From NCBI GenBank assembly GCA_052324925.1, contig JBQPRE010000001.1: a stretch of DNA of 64,000 nt. One strand, 5' to 3'. Numbering within the stretch: the stretch's first letter is position 1; the number at the start of each line of letters is the position of its first letter. The position numbers were made by a program, and so were the translations under genes. Positions 26,522 through 37,416 of the stretch are shown here, in pieces. The DNA comes from Flavimobilis sp052324925. GTDB lineage: Bacteria > Actinomycetota > Actinomycetes > Actinomycetales > Cellulomonadaceae. Below the pieces are notes generated by a model, which saw only the letters and a program-made list of their open reading frames with translations, had not been told where the DNA came from and made no database searches.

Positions 26522-27106
26522 GTGACGATTCCCAACATCATCACCGTGGTCCGCCTCGTCGTCCTCACCCCGCTGTTCGTCGTGCTCGCTGTGACGGGTC
26601 AGACGGGTGCGGCGATCGTGACCCTCATCGGGCTCGGCATCACGGACTGGGCCGACGGCTTCATCGCCCGGCGCTTCGACATGGCGAGCGAGCTTGGCAA
26701 GACCCTGGACCCCCTCGCGGACCGGCTGGGGATGCTTGCGGTCATCATCACACTCACTGCGCTGGGTGAGCTTCGCCTGTGGATGCTCGGGCTCGTCGTG
26801 CTGCCTGACGTCATTCTCATCTGTGGGTCGCTGTTCCTCATGGCGACCAAGCGCTGGCCCTTGCCTGACCTCGAGGTGTCGTTCCTGGGCAAGGCGCGCA
26901 CGGCTGCGCTCATGACGGGACTTCCGCTGTTGTTGCTGGCCTCGGGCACGGACGGCGTGCTGTGGCATGTCGCGTTCGGTCTGACGGTGGCGGGGTGCGT
27001 GGGCCATGCGGTCGCGGCGACCGCCTATGCGGTGCGGGCGTGGCAGCTCGTCTACGGGCCTGGGCGCGCCTCTTCTGAGGCTCAAGGTCCCAGTCGTCTC
27101 GTCTGA
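26522..27106 (+). CDS. CDP-alcohol phosphatidyltransferase (PgsA-like)
   Basis: A 194-residue integral membrane enzyme that transfers a phosphatidyl group from CDP-diacylglycerol to an alcohol. The complete family signature is visible: Asp42 and Asp45-Gly46 in DWADG, Ala49-Arg50, Gly59, Asp63 and Asp67 (GKTLDPLADR). The start MTIPNIITVVRLV is typical of phosphatidylglycerophosphate synthases and related phospholipid enzymes. The GTG at 26522 has AAGGAAGGA upstream. The actual alcohol acceptor cannot be told from the sequence; several such paralogues usually occur per actinobacterial genome. Confidence 0.92.
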   Translation: MTIPNIITVVRLVVLTPLFVVLAVTGQTGAAIVTLIGLGITDWADGFIARRFDMASELGKTLDPLADRLGMLAVIITLTALGELRLWMLGLVVLPDVILICGSLFLMATKRWPLPDLEVSFLGKARTAALMTGLPLLLLASGTDGVLWHVAFGLTVAGCVGHAVAATAYAVRAWQLVYGPGRASSEAQGPSRLV

Positions 27107-27200
27107 ACATCTGGTGCACGGGGAGCGTCGGATGCGTGTTGTTTCCGCATCGTTATAAAGAGGTTCTCGATCCGACTCGCACAAGAGGCCCTCAGTCCCC

Positions 27201-27319
27201 TATGCTGACGTGGTAGTTGCTGTGCTTTGCTCGTCTCGCTGCGATGGAATCATCGCGTTCCGGCTTCAGGAGTGGACGAAGAACACCGCGACGGAGCGGT
27301 CCTCGAAAGACGAGGACCG
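27201..27319 (+). promoter_or_regulatory. Promoter -10 and structured 5' leader of the CspA-type gene
   Basis: TATGCT (27201-27206) is a likely -10, which would give a leader of about 130 bases. Two hairpins are visible in it: GCGATG-GAAT-CATCGC (27241-27256) and CGGTCCTCG-AAAGA-CGAGGACCG (27297-27319). The second ends 25 bases before the ATG. Long structured leaders control cspA translation and stability in E. coli; a similar role here is an inference. Confidence 0.5.
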
Positions 27320-27344
27320 TCCGAGCACTCTGAAGGAGTACGGA

Positions 27345-27548
27345 ATGTCTGTTGGAACCGTGAAGTGGTTCAACTCGGAAAAGGGCTACGGCTTCATCGC
27401 CCCCGAGGACGGTAGCGCCGACGTGTTCGCGCACTACTCGGCCATCCAGTCGAGCGGCTACCGCTCGCTCGAGGAGAACCAGCGCGTCGAGTTCGACGTC
27501 ACGCAGGGCCCGAAGGGCCCGCAGGCGGAGAACATCCGCCCCATCTGA
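27345..27548 (+). CDS. cspA: Cold-shock protein, CspA family
   Basis: A 67-residue single cold-shock-domain protein that binds single-stranded RNA and DNA and acts as an RNA chaperone. It has the family start GTVKWFNSEKGYGFIAPEDG containing RNP1, RNP2-like DVFAHYSAI, and the C-terminal GPKGPQAENI. The ATG at 27345 has GAAGGAG upstream, and a long structured leader precedes it. It is monocistronic, ending in a strong terminator. The window also holds a second, four-domain relative at 58974. Confidence 0.96.
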   Translation: MSVGTVKWFNSEKGYGFIAPEDGSADVFAHYSAIQSSGYRSLEENQRVEFDVTQGPKGPQAENIRPI

Positions 27549-27571
27549 TCTCGCACAGCGCGTAGATCTTC

Positions 27572-27607
27572 GAACGCCCCGCTCCCCTCACGGGGGGCGG
27601 GGCGTTC
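27572..27607. terminator. Terminator between cspA and the convergent DedA gene
   Basis: GAACGCCCCGC (27572-27582) pairs perfectly with GCGGGGCGTTC (27597-27607). The loop contains a further CCCC/GGGG pairing, so the stem is nearly continuous. It ends in TTCTG. It lies between convergent genes and can serve both strands. Confidence 0.75.
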
Positions 27608-27652
27608 TGCATGCCCGGGGGGCGTGTCGTTGACGCCCGGTGGGGCCCGCCG

Positions 27653-28447
27653 TCAGGCGCGGGGATTGCCCTGCTGGCCGTCGCCGGGCGTGGCCGGTTC
27701 GTCGAGGTCGATGTCGGTGACGGCCTCGACGACGGTCTCGACGGCATCTTCGACGGCGTCCTGCGCGGTGCGGTTGGCGGCGCGGACGCGCGTGATGCGC
27801 AGGAGGCGTGCGGCGACGAACCAGAGGACGAGGGCGCCGATGACGACGAGCACGAGCGTCGAGAGGACGCCGCTCCACCTCTCGAGCACGGGGCGGATCG
27901 CAGGCCCGGCGACGTAGCCGATGCCGATCCAGATCGCGTTCCACAGCCCGGAGCCGGCGAAGGTATACCACGTGAAGCGGCCGATGGGCATGCGTTCGAT
28001 CCCGGCGGGGATCGAGATGAAGGAGCGCACAAGAGGTACGCAGCGCCCGACGAAGACCGCGGTTCCGCCCCACCGGCTGAAGAAGGCCTCGGCGCGGTCG
28101 AAGTCCTCGTGCTCCATGAGAGGAATCGCGCCGACGATCGCGCGCGTGCGGTTGCGTCCGAACGCGTAGCCGATGCCGTACCAGGCCCAGGCGCCGATGA
28201 GGGCGCCGGCGGTGGCCATGGACCAGGCGAGCCAGACGTTCATGCGGCCCTCGTAGGCGAGGAATCCGGCGCCGGGCAGCACTGCCTCGGACGGGATCGG
28301 GGGCACGAACGTCTCGACGAGGACGGCGATGCCGACACCGATCTCGCCGAGGGTTTCCATGAGACCGAGCACCCAGCCGATGAAGCCGTCGTAGCCGGCG
28401 GCGGGATGGGTCTCGGTCGTGAGCAGGGCGGTGCGGATGGGGTTCAT
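27653..28447 (-). CDS. DedA family membrane protein
   Basis: A 264-residue DedA/VTT-domain membrane protein. Motifs include ETFVPPIPSEAVLPGAGFLA (about residues 45-64), the glycine-rich GALIGAWAWYGIGYAFGR, and FVGRCVPLVRSFISIPAG with the essential arginines. DedA proteins help recycle undecaprenyl phosphate or phospholipids across the membrane. The C-terminal 50 residues are an acidic cytoplasmic tail (TAQDAVEDAVETVVEAV). The ATG at 28447 gives the usual length. The gene lies downstream of, and in the same direction as, the DUF255 gene, with a 146-bp gap. Confidence 0.9.
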   Translation of the reverse strand: MNPIRTALLTTETHPAAGYDGFIGWVLGLMETLGEIGVGIAVLVETFVPPIPSEAVLPGAGFLAYEGRMNVWLAWSMATAGALIGAWAWYGIGYAFGRNRTRAIVGAIPLMEHEDFDRAEAFFSRWGGTAVFVGRCVPLVRSFISIPAGIERMPIGRFTWYTFAGSGLWNAIWIGIGYVAGPAIRPVLERWSGVLSTLVLVVIGALVLWFVAARLLRITRVRAANRTAQDAVEDAVETVVEAVTDIDLDEPATPGDGQQGNPRA

Positions 28448-28593
28448 GGCTCCGTGCTTCAGCGAGAGGGGTGGCCAGGTGGAAGCGGCCTTCCTGAACC
28501 TACCCGGGTGGCGGGCCGCGGTGGGCGAGCGCGTGGGGAGGTGTCGTAGGGAAACGCTGCGCGTGGCCGTGCTGCGCGGTGTGGTCGGCGTGC

Positions 28594-30735
<2,142 letters not shown>

Positions 30736-30865
30736 GATGACTCCGAGGGCGCGACGGCAGGGACGACTCCAGCAAAGCACGAACCCCGGACGCTGCAGCG
30801 GCGAGCGGTCACTGTCTCGGCGTGGGCGGAGGTCGGGGGTGGACCGGTGTGATGACGGGGCGTCG

Positions 30866-31789
30866 TCAGCTGAGGACGGAGCGGATCTCGCGGGTCTCGA
30901 AGGAGGCCGTGGTGTGGGTTGTGGAGCCTGTGCCGGTGATGGGGCGCCAGGTGTCGGCTCCGGTGATGCGGAAGCGGCCTTCCCAGGTGGTGGTGAGCGT
31001 GATCCGGTACTCGCCGACCTTCTTGTAGACGTGCGTGATGGTGTCGTCGGGGAAGGAGGCGCCGGGCGCTTTCGACGTGATCGCTGCGGTGCCGTCGCCC
31101 GGGTCCCACGTGAAGGTGGTGGGGGTGAGTTCGAGCTCGACGTCGGTGCCTAGGACTGTGGTCGTGAGGGTCTCGGGCTCAGCGTCGGTGTAGTAGGTCA
31201 TGGGGAGCTGGACGGGGAACCAGTCGGTGACCGGTGCGATCTGAGCGCGCTTGGCGGGGATCTTCAGGGTCTTGAGCTCGCGGGCGACGGCGTCGGCGAT
31301 GGGGTCGTCCGAGGTGAGGGTGCCGTCGTCGACGGGTACGCACGGCGGTGTGACGAGGCGCCAGGGACCCCATTTGTTGGTCGCTGGATCGAGGGTGCGG
31401 GCAAGGGTGGGCCAGACGAACGCCGTGCCGTCGGGGCAGGTGATCTCGTAGAGGTCGATGTCTTGGGCGCCTGCGCACCATGCGGTAAGGACCGGGTGAG
31501 CGTCGGGCACGGTGACGCAGTTCTCCGCGATCCACCGTGTGTACTGCGTCCTTCCGGGATCTGTTGAAGGCGGGAGAGGAACGGCGGGTGCCGCATCGCG
31601 GGTCGGCTCGGTGCCGACGGCGTCGTTGTTGGTGCGGCTCGTGATGATAGAAGGCTCCGAAGGACCAGTTGGCCCAACCCCGTAGGCGGCCGAGGGGTAG
31701 CACCCGATGAGTGCGAGGATGAGCGGTAGTGCGAGTCTCAGTCTCGTGAGCGGTCCCGCCTGTGAAGCGCTCGGGGCGTTCTCTATCAC
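30866..31789 (-). CDS. Putative lipoprotein with PKD-like domain
   Basis: A 307-residue exported protein. A GTG at 31789 overlaps the TGA of the upstream lipoprotein gene (GTGA), with GGAG close by. The first 35 residues are a signal sequence ending in the lipobox LIGC, so the mature protein is probably lipid-anchored. A Pro/Thr-rich linker follows. The C-terminal part reads like a PKD domain (FTWDPGDGTAAI, DDTITHVYKKVGEYRITLTT). Paired cysteines in ENCVTV, TAWCAGA, ITCPDG and TPPCVP may form disulfides. The function is unknown. It forms an operon with the DUF6318 lipoprotein, which suggests a shared envelope role. Confidence 0.75.
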   Translation of the reverse strand: MIENAPSASQAGPLTRLRLALPLILALIGCYPSAAYGVGPTGPSEPSIITSRTNNDAVGTEPTRDAAPAVPLPPSTDPGRTQYTRWIAENCVTVPDAHPVLTAWCAGAQDIDLYEITCPDGTAFVWPTLARTLDPATNKWGPWRLVTPPCVPVDDGTLTSDDPIADAVARELKTLKIPAKRAQIAPVTDWFPVQLPMTYYTDAEPETLTTTVLGTDVELELTPTTFTWDPGDGTAAITSKAPGASFPDDTITHVYKKVGEYRITLTTTWEGRFRITGADTWRPITGTGSTTHTTASFETREIRSVLS

Positions 31790-32406
31790 TCCTGCTCCGT
31801 CGAGGCTGAAATGCCGTTGATGCGCCAGTTGGGCCCTACGCGGACGAGCTCGATATAGGCAACTGACGACAGCGGCTCCGTCGTATGTGAGTCCTCTGGA
31901 TTTGGGTACTCGTAGGTGATGGGCGCTTGTGTGTACTCGACGCGCCATACGAACCGGCCTTCGTGCGAGCTCTTCAGTTCCTCTGAGAGAGGGAAGCGGA
32001 ACCCCCCGCCGGTCGCCACAATGCTCTGAGTCTTGAAGTTGTCGATGTCCTCAATGAGGTTGGCACACGATTTACAGTCTTCGGTCGAGAGTTCCTTGAG
32101 TTGGGTGGACTCGCCGGTGTGGAGGCCGCTGGTGTAGGCGGCGAAGAACCGTTCGACGACGTCCCAGGTCACTTCAGCGGGGATCTTCGGATTCACATTC
32201 GAACGCGCAGGGGTCGACGGTTCTGCCGCCGCGGTTGTCGTCGGCGTTGCCTGCGGAGGCGCAGTGGTGGTGGGGTGCGTGGTGGTCGGCGGTGGTGTGG
32301 GTGAGCTGTCGGCTGGCGTGCTGCAGCCGGCGAGGGTGAGCGCCAGTACTCCGAGCGCGGCTGCGCCAAGCCGGGGCAGGTGTCGTTGGTGTGCTGAATG
32401 TGCCAT
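31786..32406 (-). CDS. DUF6318 family lipoprotein
   Basis: A 206-residue predicted lipoprotein. MAHSAHQRHLPRLGAAALGV starts a signal peptide ending at the lipobox LAGC, followed by about 45 residues rich in Thr and Pro. The folded part (about 70-206) has the DUF6318 pattern: AFFAAYTSGLHTGESTQL-like helix, EDCKSCANLIEDI with two Cys, and a C-terminal beta region. Nuclear-transport-factor-like folds are common for such secreted domains, but no function is known. The ATG at 32406 has AGGAGG upstream. The next gene overlaps it by four bases. Confidence 0.8.
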   Translation of the reverse strand: MAHSAHQRHLPRLGAAALGVLALTLAGCSTPADSSPTPPPTTTHPTTTAPPQATPTTTAAAEPSTPARSNVNPKIPAEVTWDVVERFFAAYTSGLHTGESTQLKELSTEDCKSCANLIEDIDNFKTQSIVATGGGFRFPLSEELKSSHEGRFVWRVEYTQAPITYEYPNPEDSHTTEPLSSVAYIELVRVGPNWRINGISASTEQE

Positions 32407-32641
32407 GTTGGTCCTCCTGTCGGGTTCTGCCGTCGAACATAGAGCTCGGGTCAGTTGCCCGCATCTGCGGGTGCCGGCCTGTGGACAACCTGCCAGGGTC
32501 CTCGCCACCCCACGCGACTACGGTGCCCAAGAGAGTCGCGGTGGGCGGAGGGCCTGGGGTGGGGGTTCGCCTCCGGTCGCGGCGGCTGCCGTCTCGTCAT
32601 ATCGTGTGCCCGACGAGCGTCGGCGAGGGTCGGGGGACGAC

Positions 32642-34231
32642 ATGGCACGGTCACGAGTGGTCGCAGCTCTGGCGGCGATGGCGGTCGGAGTGGCATTGAG
32701 TGGGGCCGCGCCCGCGGCGGCCGCTCCACTTCCGAGCGTGGCTCCGCTTCCGACGTCCGTTTCGACGACGCGGGTCGCCGCGTCGGCGTACTCGGACGGG
32801 CTCCTGCGGCGTTCGGCGACGGTCGCGGATGCGAGCACGTCGACCTCGCCGAGTGCTGCGCAGCGGGTGACGCGGATCGTGGCGACGCAGGACGTCGTCG
32901 GGCGGCGCCTGCGAGCGACCGTGACGTATGCCGCGGCGCCGACGGCGACTGCCGGGTCCTTGGTCGCGGTCGTCTTCGGGGAATGGGCTGGTACGTCGTG
33001 CACGCCGCAGGTGGTGCTCGCGGCGAGTGCGCAGCCCAGGGGCGCAACATCGGGCCAGTTCGTGACAGCGAGCGGAACGCTGGGCGGCACGTTCAGTGTG
33101 GCGCGAGGTGGTAGCGGCGCAACGCTGACGCTGACGTCGTCGGCCGCAGCGACGTTCCGGAACTCGAACCTCGAATGTGTGTTCGCGACGGTGGGTTCCA
33201 CGGTCGACGGGTCGCCCTACCAGAGCTTCTATGCCGAGGACCTCGCCGAGACGTACAAGCCCAAGCTCGCGGTCACCGGCGGCGAGCCCGTGCAGGGCGC
33301 GCGCGCAGGCAAGTGGACGACGCTGCGGCTTGAAGTGCGCAACAGCGGGCGCGGACCGGCAAAGAACGTGAAGATCCGAGCCAAGGGCTCGGGTATGACG
33401 ATCAAGAAGGCGAGCCGAAAGCTCGGCACGATCGACGCTCGATCGAGTGAGTACGGCGTGATCTACAAGGTGAAGCTCAAGGGCGCGAAGTCCCGCAAGC
33501 TGACGTTCACTGTGACCGCCAGCGGCGGGTACAAGACGACGAAGTCATTCACGATCGCGCGTGAGCCGGCGCCCAAGAAGTATCGGTCGCTCTCTGGGCG
33601 ATACTTCTGGGGGTTCCAGCCGACAAGCATGAGCTCCTCGTCGGGCTGGGACAACACGACGATGCACTTCCTCAACAAGAAGTGGGTGTACATCGGTGAC
33701 GAGAAGGGGCGCACGCCGACGTGCCGCAAGACGACGAAGACTTGCAAGCGCTACACCTATGACGCGCGACGCGGTGTCGCGAAGATCGGCTTGCAGAAGT
33801 TCAAGGTGACGACGAAGGGCTTCTCGTACCGGGTGGCGAAGGGCGAGCAGAAGTCGAGCTTCTCACCGGCAACGCTCGCGAAGAAGGGCACGCGCATCAA
33901 GGCTGACCTTGTGCACCAGGACTGGTCCGGCTTCTGCATGATCAGCTGCACCTCGTGGACCGAGCGCCTCACGCTCTCAAAGAACGGGCGCTTCGTGTGG
34001 GCACGAACGTCGATCGGCAGCTGGCCGGGAATCGGGTCGTCATGGTCGTCGGCTCCGCCGGACAAGCGTGGCACGTACAGGGTCGTGAAGAAGGGCGTCG
34101 CAGAACTGCGATACGCGAACGGCAAGAAGAAGCGATTCACGATCGCAATCGATCACGACATCCGCGGGAAGGCGTCGCCGGCCGGCGCCGGAGTCCTGCT
34201 GGGGACGAAGAACTTCTACTACCAGGACTGA
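32642..34231 (+). CDS. Secreted protein of unknown function with CARDB/NEW3-like domain
   Basis: A 529-residue exported protein that I do not recognise as a whole. Residues 1-27 are a clear Sec signal peptide ending AAPAAAAP. Residues about 60-200 form a Ser/Thr/Ala-rich domain. Residues about 215-310 (KLAVTGGEPVQGARAGKWTT, RLEVRNSGRGPAKNVKI) resemble the CARDB/NEW3 beta-sandwich used by many cell-surface proteins. The C-terminal 200 residues are Lys-, Trp- and Tyr-rich, with SGRYFWGFQPTS and cysteines in CRKTTKTCKR. Extracellular or wall-associated location is inferred. It is divergent from the lipoprotein pair and ends in a hairpin. Confidence 0.75.
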   Translation: MARSRVVAALAAMAVGVALSGAAPAAAAPLPSVAPLPTSVSTTRVAASAYSDGLLRRSATVADASTSTSPSAAQRVTRIVATQDVVGRRLRATVTYAAAPTATAGSLVAVVFGEWAGTSCTPQVVLAASAQPRGATSGQFVTASGTLGGTFSVARGGSGATLTLTSSAAATFRNSNLECVFATVGSTVDGSPYQSFYAEDLAETYKPKLAVTGGEPVQGARAGKWTTLRLEVRNSGRGPAKNVKIRAKGSGMTIKKASRKLGTIDARSSEYGVIYKVKLKGAKSRKLTFTVTASGGYKTTKSFTIAREPAPKKYRSLSGRYFWGFQPTSMSSSSGWDNTTMHFLNKKWVYIGDEKGRTPTCRKTTKTCKRYTYDARRGVAKIGLQKFKVTTKGFSYRVAKGEQKSSFSPATLAKKGTRIKADLVHQDWSGFCMISCTSWTERLTLSKNGRFVWARTSIGSWPGIGSSWSSAPPDKRGTYRVVKKGVAELRYANGKKKRFTIAIDHDIRGKASPAGAGVLLGTKNFYYQD

Positions 34232-34236
34232 GGCGG

Positions 34237-34254
34237 GACCGCTTTTGAGCGGTC
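34237..34254 (+). terminator. Hairpin after the secreted protein gene
   Basis: GACCGCT-TTTG-AGCGGTC forms a 7-bp stem six bases after the stop codon. No clear U-tract follows. Confidence 0.5.
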
Positions 34255-34306
34255 GGGTCCGGGCGGTTTGCAGTGTCGCCGCTTGTGGGGTGGTGGTCGG
34301 GCTCGG

Positions 34307-35218
34307 TCAGCCGGCCGGCGTGGGCGCGGGGACCGCTCCGATGGCCTGGCCAAGGAGATCGCCTATGAACTCACCGATCGCGGGCCCGTAGTTGACGAGG
34401 AGCACGAAGCCGAGGAACGCGACGAGCATCCGAAGAATCGTGCTGAATGCGGACCGCGCCGAGCGCCGCGTAGCGCCGCGCGATCCTGACTGCGACGGGC
34501 GCGCTGTCTGCGTTCTCTGCTGCGCCCGGGGCCGATGAGTTCGCACCCTCGCCTCGTACGAATGGTGGTCCCGCCTGACTTGGATAGCGACGTCGACAAC
34601 GTCAAACGGGTTCAGGCGGGCGGGCAGGTCCAGCAGCCACGGCCCAAGGTGTTCGCGGCCCATCACGATGATCGGCCCCGCCTGGGCGGGCGCGGTGTCG
34701 TGAGAAGCGAGGGCCATAACTCCGCGCACGGCCGATCGCTGCTCGGGCCGAAGCAGTGCGGTCACGTCAGCCGCCTGGCGCGCGATACCGTCGCACTCCT
34801 TGGCTTTGCTGTATCCGCCGCAGCGGAGGACGCCGTCCGTCACCGTGACCTCGCCGCTCCAGTTCTTCGTATCGATAATGACGACACCGCCCGGCCCGAT
34901 CGCAACATGATCGATGTTGGCCTTCTGGCGTCCCGGCCAGCGGATGTCGTGGAGAAGGAGCCAGCCGTAACGCTCGAGCGCACCTAGCGTCTGCGCCACG
35001 AGACGCTCCCCCTCAGCGCCTTGCGACCAGTTCTTCTGCGTCCGCAACGCTCGCTGGAGCTCGGCCTCGGCCGCGCTGTCTGTCGCCCCTGCGATCTCAC
35101 GCTCACGCCGTAGCCGTCGGGCGCGAAGCGCTGCACGCGACGCGACCTCCTCGGCCCCTTCGCCCGGCCCGCGATGCTCGGTCACGGAATATGAATCGGC
35201 ACAATCGCGCGCCGACAT
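34307..35218 (-). CDS. NERD domain nuclease-related protein
   Basis: A 303-residue protein with a NERD (nuclease-related) domain at about residues 66-185. The restriction-endonuclease-like core residues are visible: Glu71 in GAEGERLVAQTL, Asp103 in ANIDHVAIGPGG and Asp116-x-Lys118 in VVIIDTKNWSGE. A basic helical region precedes it. A basic linker and one or two membrane segments (about 262-290) follow, so the domain may be membrane-tethered. The family is predicted to process nucleic acids, but few members have been tested. It follows the HNH gene by 24 bp on the same strand, which suggests an operon. G+C looks lower here than in flanking metabolic genes. Confidence 0.85.
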   Translation of the reverse strand: MSARDCADSYSVTEHRGPGEGAEEVASRAALRARRLRREREIAGATDSAAEAELQRALRTQKNWSQGAEGERLVAQTLGALERYGWLLLHDIRWPGRQKANIDHVAIGPGGVVIIDTKNWSGEVTVTDGVLRCGGYSKAKECDGIARQAADVTALLRPEQRSAVRGVMALASHDTAPAQAGPIIVMGREHLGPWLLDLPARLNPFDVVDVAIQVRRDHHSYEARVRTHRPRAQQRTQTARPSQSGSRGATRRSARSAFSTILRMLVAFLGFVLLVNYGPAIGEFIGDLLGQAIGAVPAPTPAG

Positions 35219-35242
35219 GAGCCGGAGGCCAACGGAGCCCGG

Positions 35243-36139
35243 TCAGCTGGCTCCCACAAAGTCCTCGTAGCGGTCTGCAAGGTACGCGCGATTGGGCCGA
35301 TCAGCTGCACGCTTGGGAACGACGAGTGTCCTGCCATGCATCTCTTGCAGGCCGTGCGTAAGCATTGGACCGTCCGAGTCCTCGAGTACCCAGGGACTTA
35401 CCTTCACTACATAGTCGGGCGTGATGCCGAGCATGTTGCGGTCAAAGGCGACATGGTGGATCTTGCACAGCGCCATGCCATTGTCGGTCGTCGGCACGCC
35501 CCGCTCGTCTGAGTCCGGCAGGATGTGGGCTGCATCGAGGAGCGCTCCGTACTTGAGCTGGCAAACGGCACAACGCGAGGAGTAGGCGACCATGACTCGC
35601 GTCCGAAACGCCGGCTGGTGCAAGCGTTGGCGAGCGAGCCTCATCGCATACTCCTTCTGCGTCTCCGACATCGCGACCGGGTCGGCGAGCAACGTCAGCG
35701 ACTCGTCGAATGCGATGAGAAACGTCCGGGTGGCGCGGTCATCGCCCACGACAAACGCCGGCGCGACGGGCGTGTACACGTTGGCCACTTCCTTGCGGAA
35801 GAGGATGATCGGCTCCCGTGTGGCAAGGGCATTCCGCAACTTGCGATTGTCGCTCCCGTCAGGGTCTCCAGCCCGATATGCGTAGTGCAAGAGCCCATCA
35901 TCGGACTCCAAGTCGTCGTAGGGTCCGTTCGCAGTCGAGACGATCGACAGCGTGGACTCGAAGGTTGCAGGATTTCGGATCCCGCGGGAGTAGTCGATCA
36001 CGGGCAGCTTCAGCCCACCCGCCGTGTAGTTGAGCAGCTCCTCCCTTCGGAGGAACCCGCCATTCTCCTCGGCCCTCCGATTCACCCAGTCAATTACCTG
36101 AAGGCGAAGCGCACGTTCAACCGCTGAGTCCGCTGACAT
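35243..36139 (-). CDS. HNH endonuclease family protein (HNH_2-type)
   Basis: A 298-residue protein whose C-terminal part is an HNH nuclease domain of the kind found in restriction-like proteins. Visible elements are zinc-knuckle Cys190/Cys193 (CAVC), the His205 of DAAHILPD, Asn220 in TTDNGMALC, Cys225, and His228/His229 with Asp233 in IHHVAFD. The N-terminal 150 residues are a separate alpha/beta region (RRAEENGGFLRREELLNYTA) that may recognise DNA. No methyltransferase is next to it, so it would need another self-protection rule, for example modified-DNA targeting. It is upstream of the NERD gene in a probable operon. Its codon use appears less G+C-biased than its neighbours, possibly from transfer. 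Confidence 0.87.
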   Translation of the reverse strand: MSADSAVERALRLQVIDWVNRRAEENGGFLRREELLNYTAGGLKLPVIDYSRGIRNPATFESTLSIVSTANGPYDDLESDDGLLHYAYRAGDPDGSDNRKLRNALATREPIILFRKEVANVYTPVAPAFVVGDDRATRTFLIAFDESLTLLADPVAMSETQKEYAMRLARQRLHQPAFRTRVMVAYSSRCAVCQLKYGALLDAAHILPDSDERGVPTTDNGMALCKIHHVAFDRNMLGITPDYVVKVSPWVLEDSDGPMLTHGLQEMHGRTLVVPKRAADRPNRAYLADRYEDFVGAS

Positions 36140-36239
36140 GACACCGATGATGCCAGCACCCAGTGCACACGGTCCATGAGGGAATTTTGGCGATCGTGGG
36201 CGGTTCTACTTGTTACCGAACCGACCCTGGAGCCCCCAC

Positions 36240-37280
36240 ATGCCCACCCCCTTCCCGCTCGAGCTTGGCCTCGACACCTTCGGCGACACGTCCACCACGC
36301 CCAGCGGCTCCCTGAGCTCGCACGCGCAGACGATCCGTGAGGTTGTCGAGCAGGGCGTTCTCGCTGATCAGGTGGGTCTGGATTTCATCGGTATCGGCGA
36401 GCACCACCGGCCTGACTTCGCGGTGTCGGCGCCGGACACCGTCGCGACGGCGATCGCGGCCCGCACGGAGCGCATCCACGTGGGCACGGCGGTGACGGTG
36501 CTGTCGTCGGAGGATCCGCTGCGCGTGTTCCAGCGGTTCTCGACGATCGACGCCATCTCGGGCGGACGCGCCGAGGTGATCCTCGGGCGCGGCTCGTTCA
36601 TCGAGTCGTTCCCGTTGTTCGGCTACAACCTCGACGACTACGAGATCCTCTTCGAGGAGAAGCTCGACCTGTTCATGCGGGCCCGCGCGCAGGAGCCCAT
36701 CACTTGGTCCGGTCAGACCCGCGCGAGCCTCGAGAACGCCGAGGTGTACCCGCACGTCGAGAACGGCCTGCTGAAGGCATGGATCGCCGTCGGCGGCTCG
36801 CCGCAGTCCGTGATCCGCACCGCGCAGCACGGACTGCCGCTCATGCTCGCCATCATCGGCGGGGAGCCGCTCGCATTCGCGCAGTTCACCGACCTGTACC
36901 GTCGCGCGCTCGACCAGCTCGGCAACCCGCTCCAGCCGATCGGCGTGCACATGCCCGGCCACGTCGCGGAGACCGATGAGCAGGCGATTGACGCGGCGTG
37001 GCCGTTCATCGCGCCCTACTTCTCACGCATCTTCGCGGAGCGCGGCGGCCGGCCCATCACCGAGGGGCAGTTCCGGCAGATGGTCGGGCCCGACGGCGCC
37101 TACGCCATCGGCAGCCCCGAGACTGTGGCCCGCAAGATCGCGCGCACCCTCGAGGGCCTCGGTGCCAGCCGCTTCGACCTCAAGTACGCCAACGGCAACA
37201 TGCCGCACTCGATGCTCACGCGCTCGATCGAGCTGTACGGCACGAAGGTCGCGCCGCTCGTCCGCGACATGCTCGCCTGA
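36240..37280 (+). CDS. LLM class flavin-dependent oxidoreductase
   Basis: A 346-residue luciferase-like (bacterial luciferase/F420 superfamily) TIM-barrel oxidoreductase. The start LELGLDTFGD and the segments GLDFIGIGEHHRPDFAVSAP, TERIHVGTAVTVLSSEDPLRVFQRF and GRAEVILGRGSF are typical of the subgroup of atypical LLM enzymes in actinobacteria. It would bind FMN or F420 and oxidise or reduce a small molecule that cannot be named from sequence. The ATG at 36240 has GGAG at 36229-36232; an in-frame start at 36210 would add ten residues without similarity. It is divergent from the HNH gene. Confidence 0.93.
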   Translation: MPTPFPLELGLDTFGDTSTTPSGSLSSHAQTIREVVEQGVLADQVGLDFIGIGEHHRPDFAVSAPDTVATAIAARTERIHVGTAVTVLSSEDPLRVFQRFSTIDAISGGRAEVILGRGSFIESFPLFGYNLDDYEILFEEKLDLFMRARAQEPITWSGQTRASLENAEVYPHVENGLLKAWIAVGGSPQSVIRTAQHGLPLMLAIIGGEPLAFAQFTDLYRRALDQLGNPLQPIGVHMPGHVAETDEQAIDAAWPFIAPYFSRIFAERGGRPITEGQFRQMVGPDGAYAIGSPETVARKIARTLEGLGASRFDLKYANGNMPHSMLTRSIELYGTKVAPLVRDMLA

Positions 37281-37416
37281 GCCGGATGCGAGGCCCGTTC
37301 GCGGTGTGTCTCGGCGTGTCTCGGTGACATGCTCGCGGCTGCGATCCCACCCTCCCGCCGGTGACACCGACTCGTGGGCTCTCAAGTCCCGCCACAGGCC
37401 TGCCGATATCGGTGAC

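Noticed and set aside
27130..27151. Terminator after the CDP-alcohol phosphatidyltransferase gene
   Set aside because: Only a 6-bp GATGCG/CGCATC stem with a nine-base loop; too weak to annotate.
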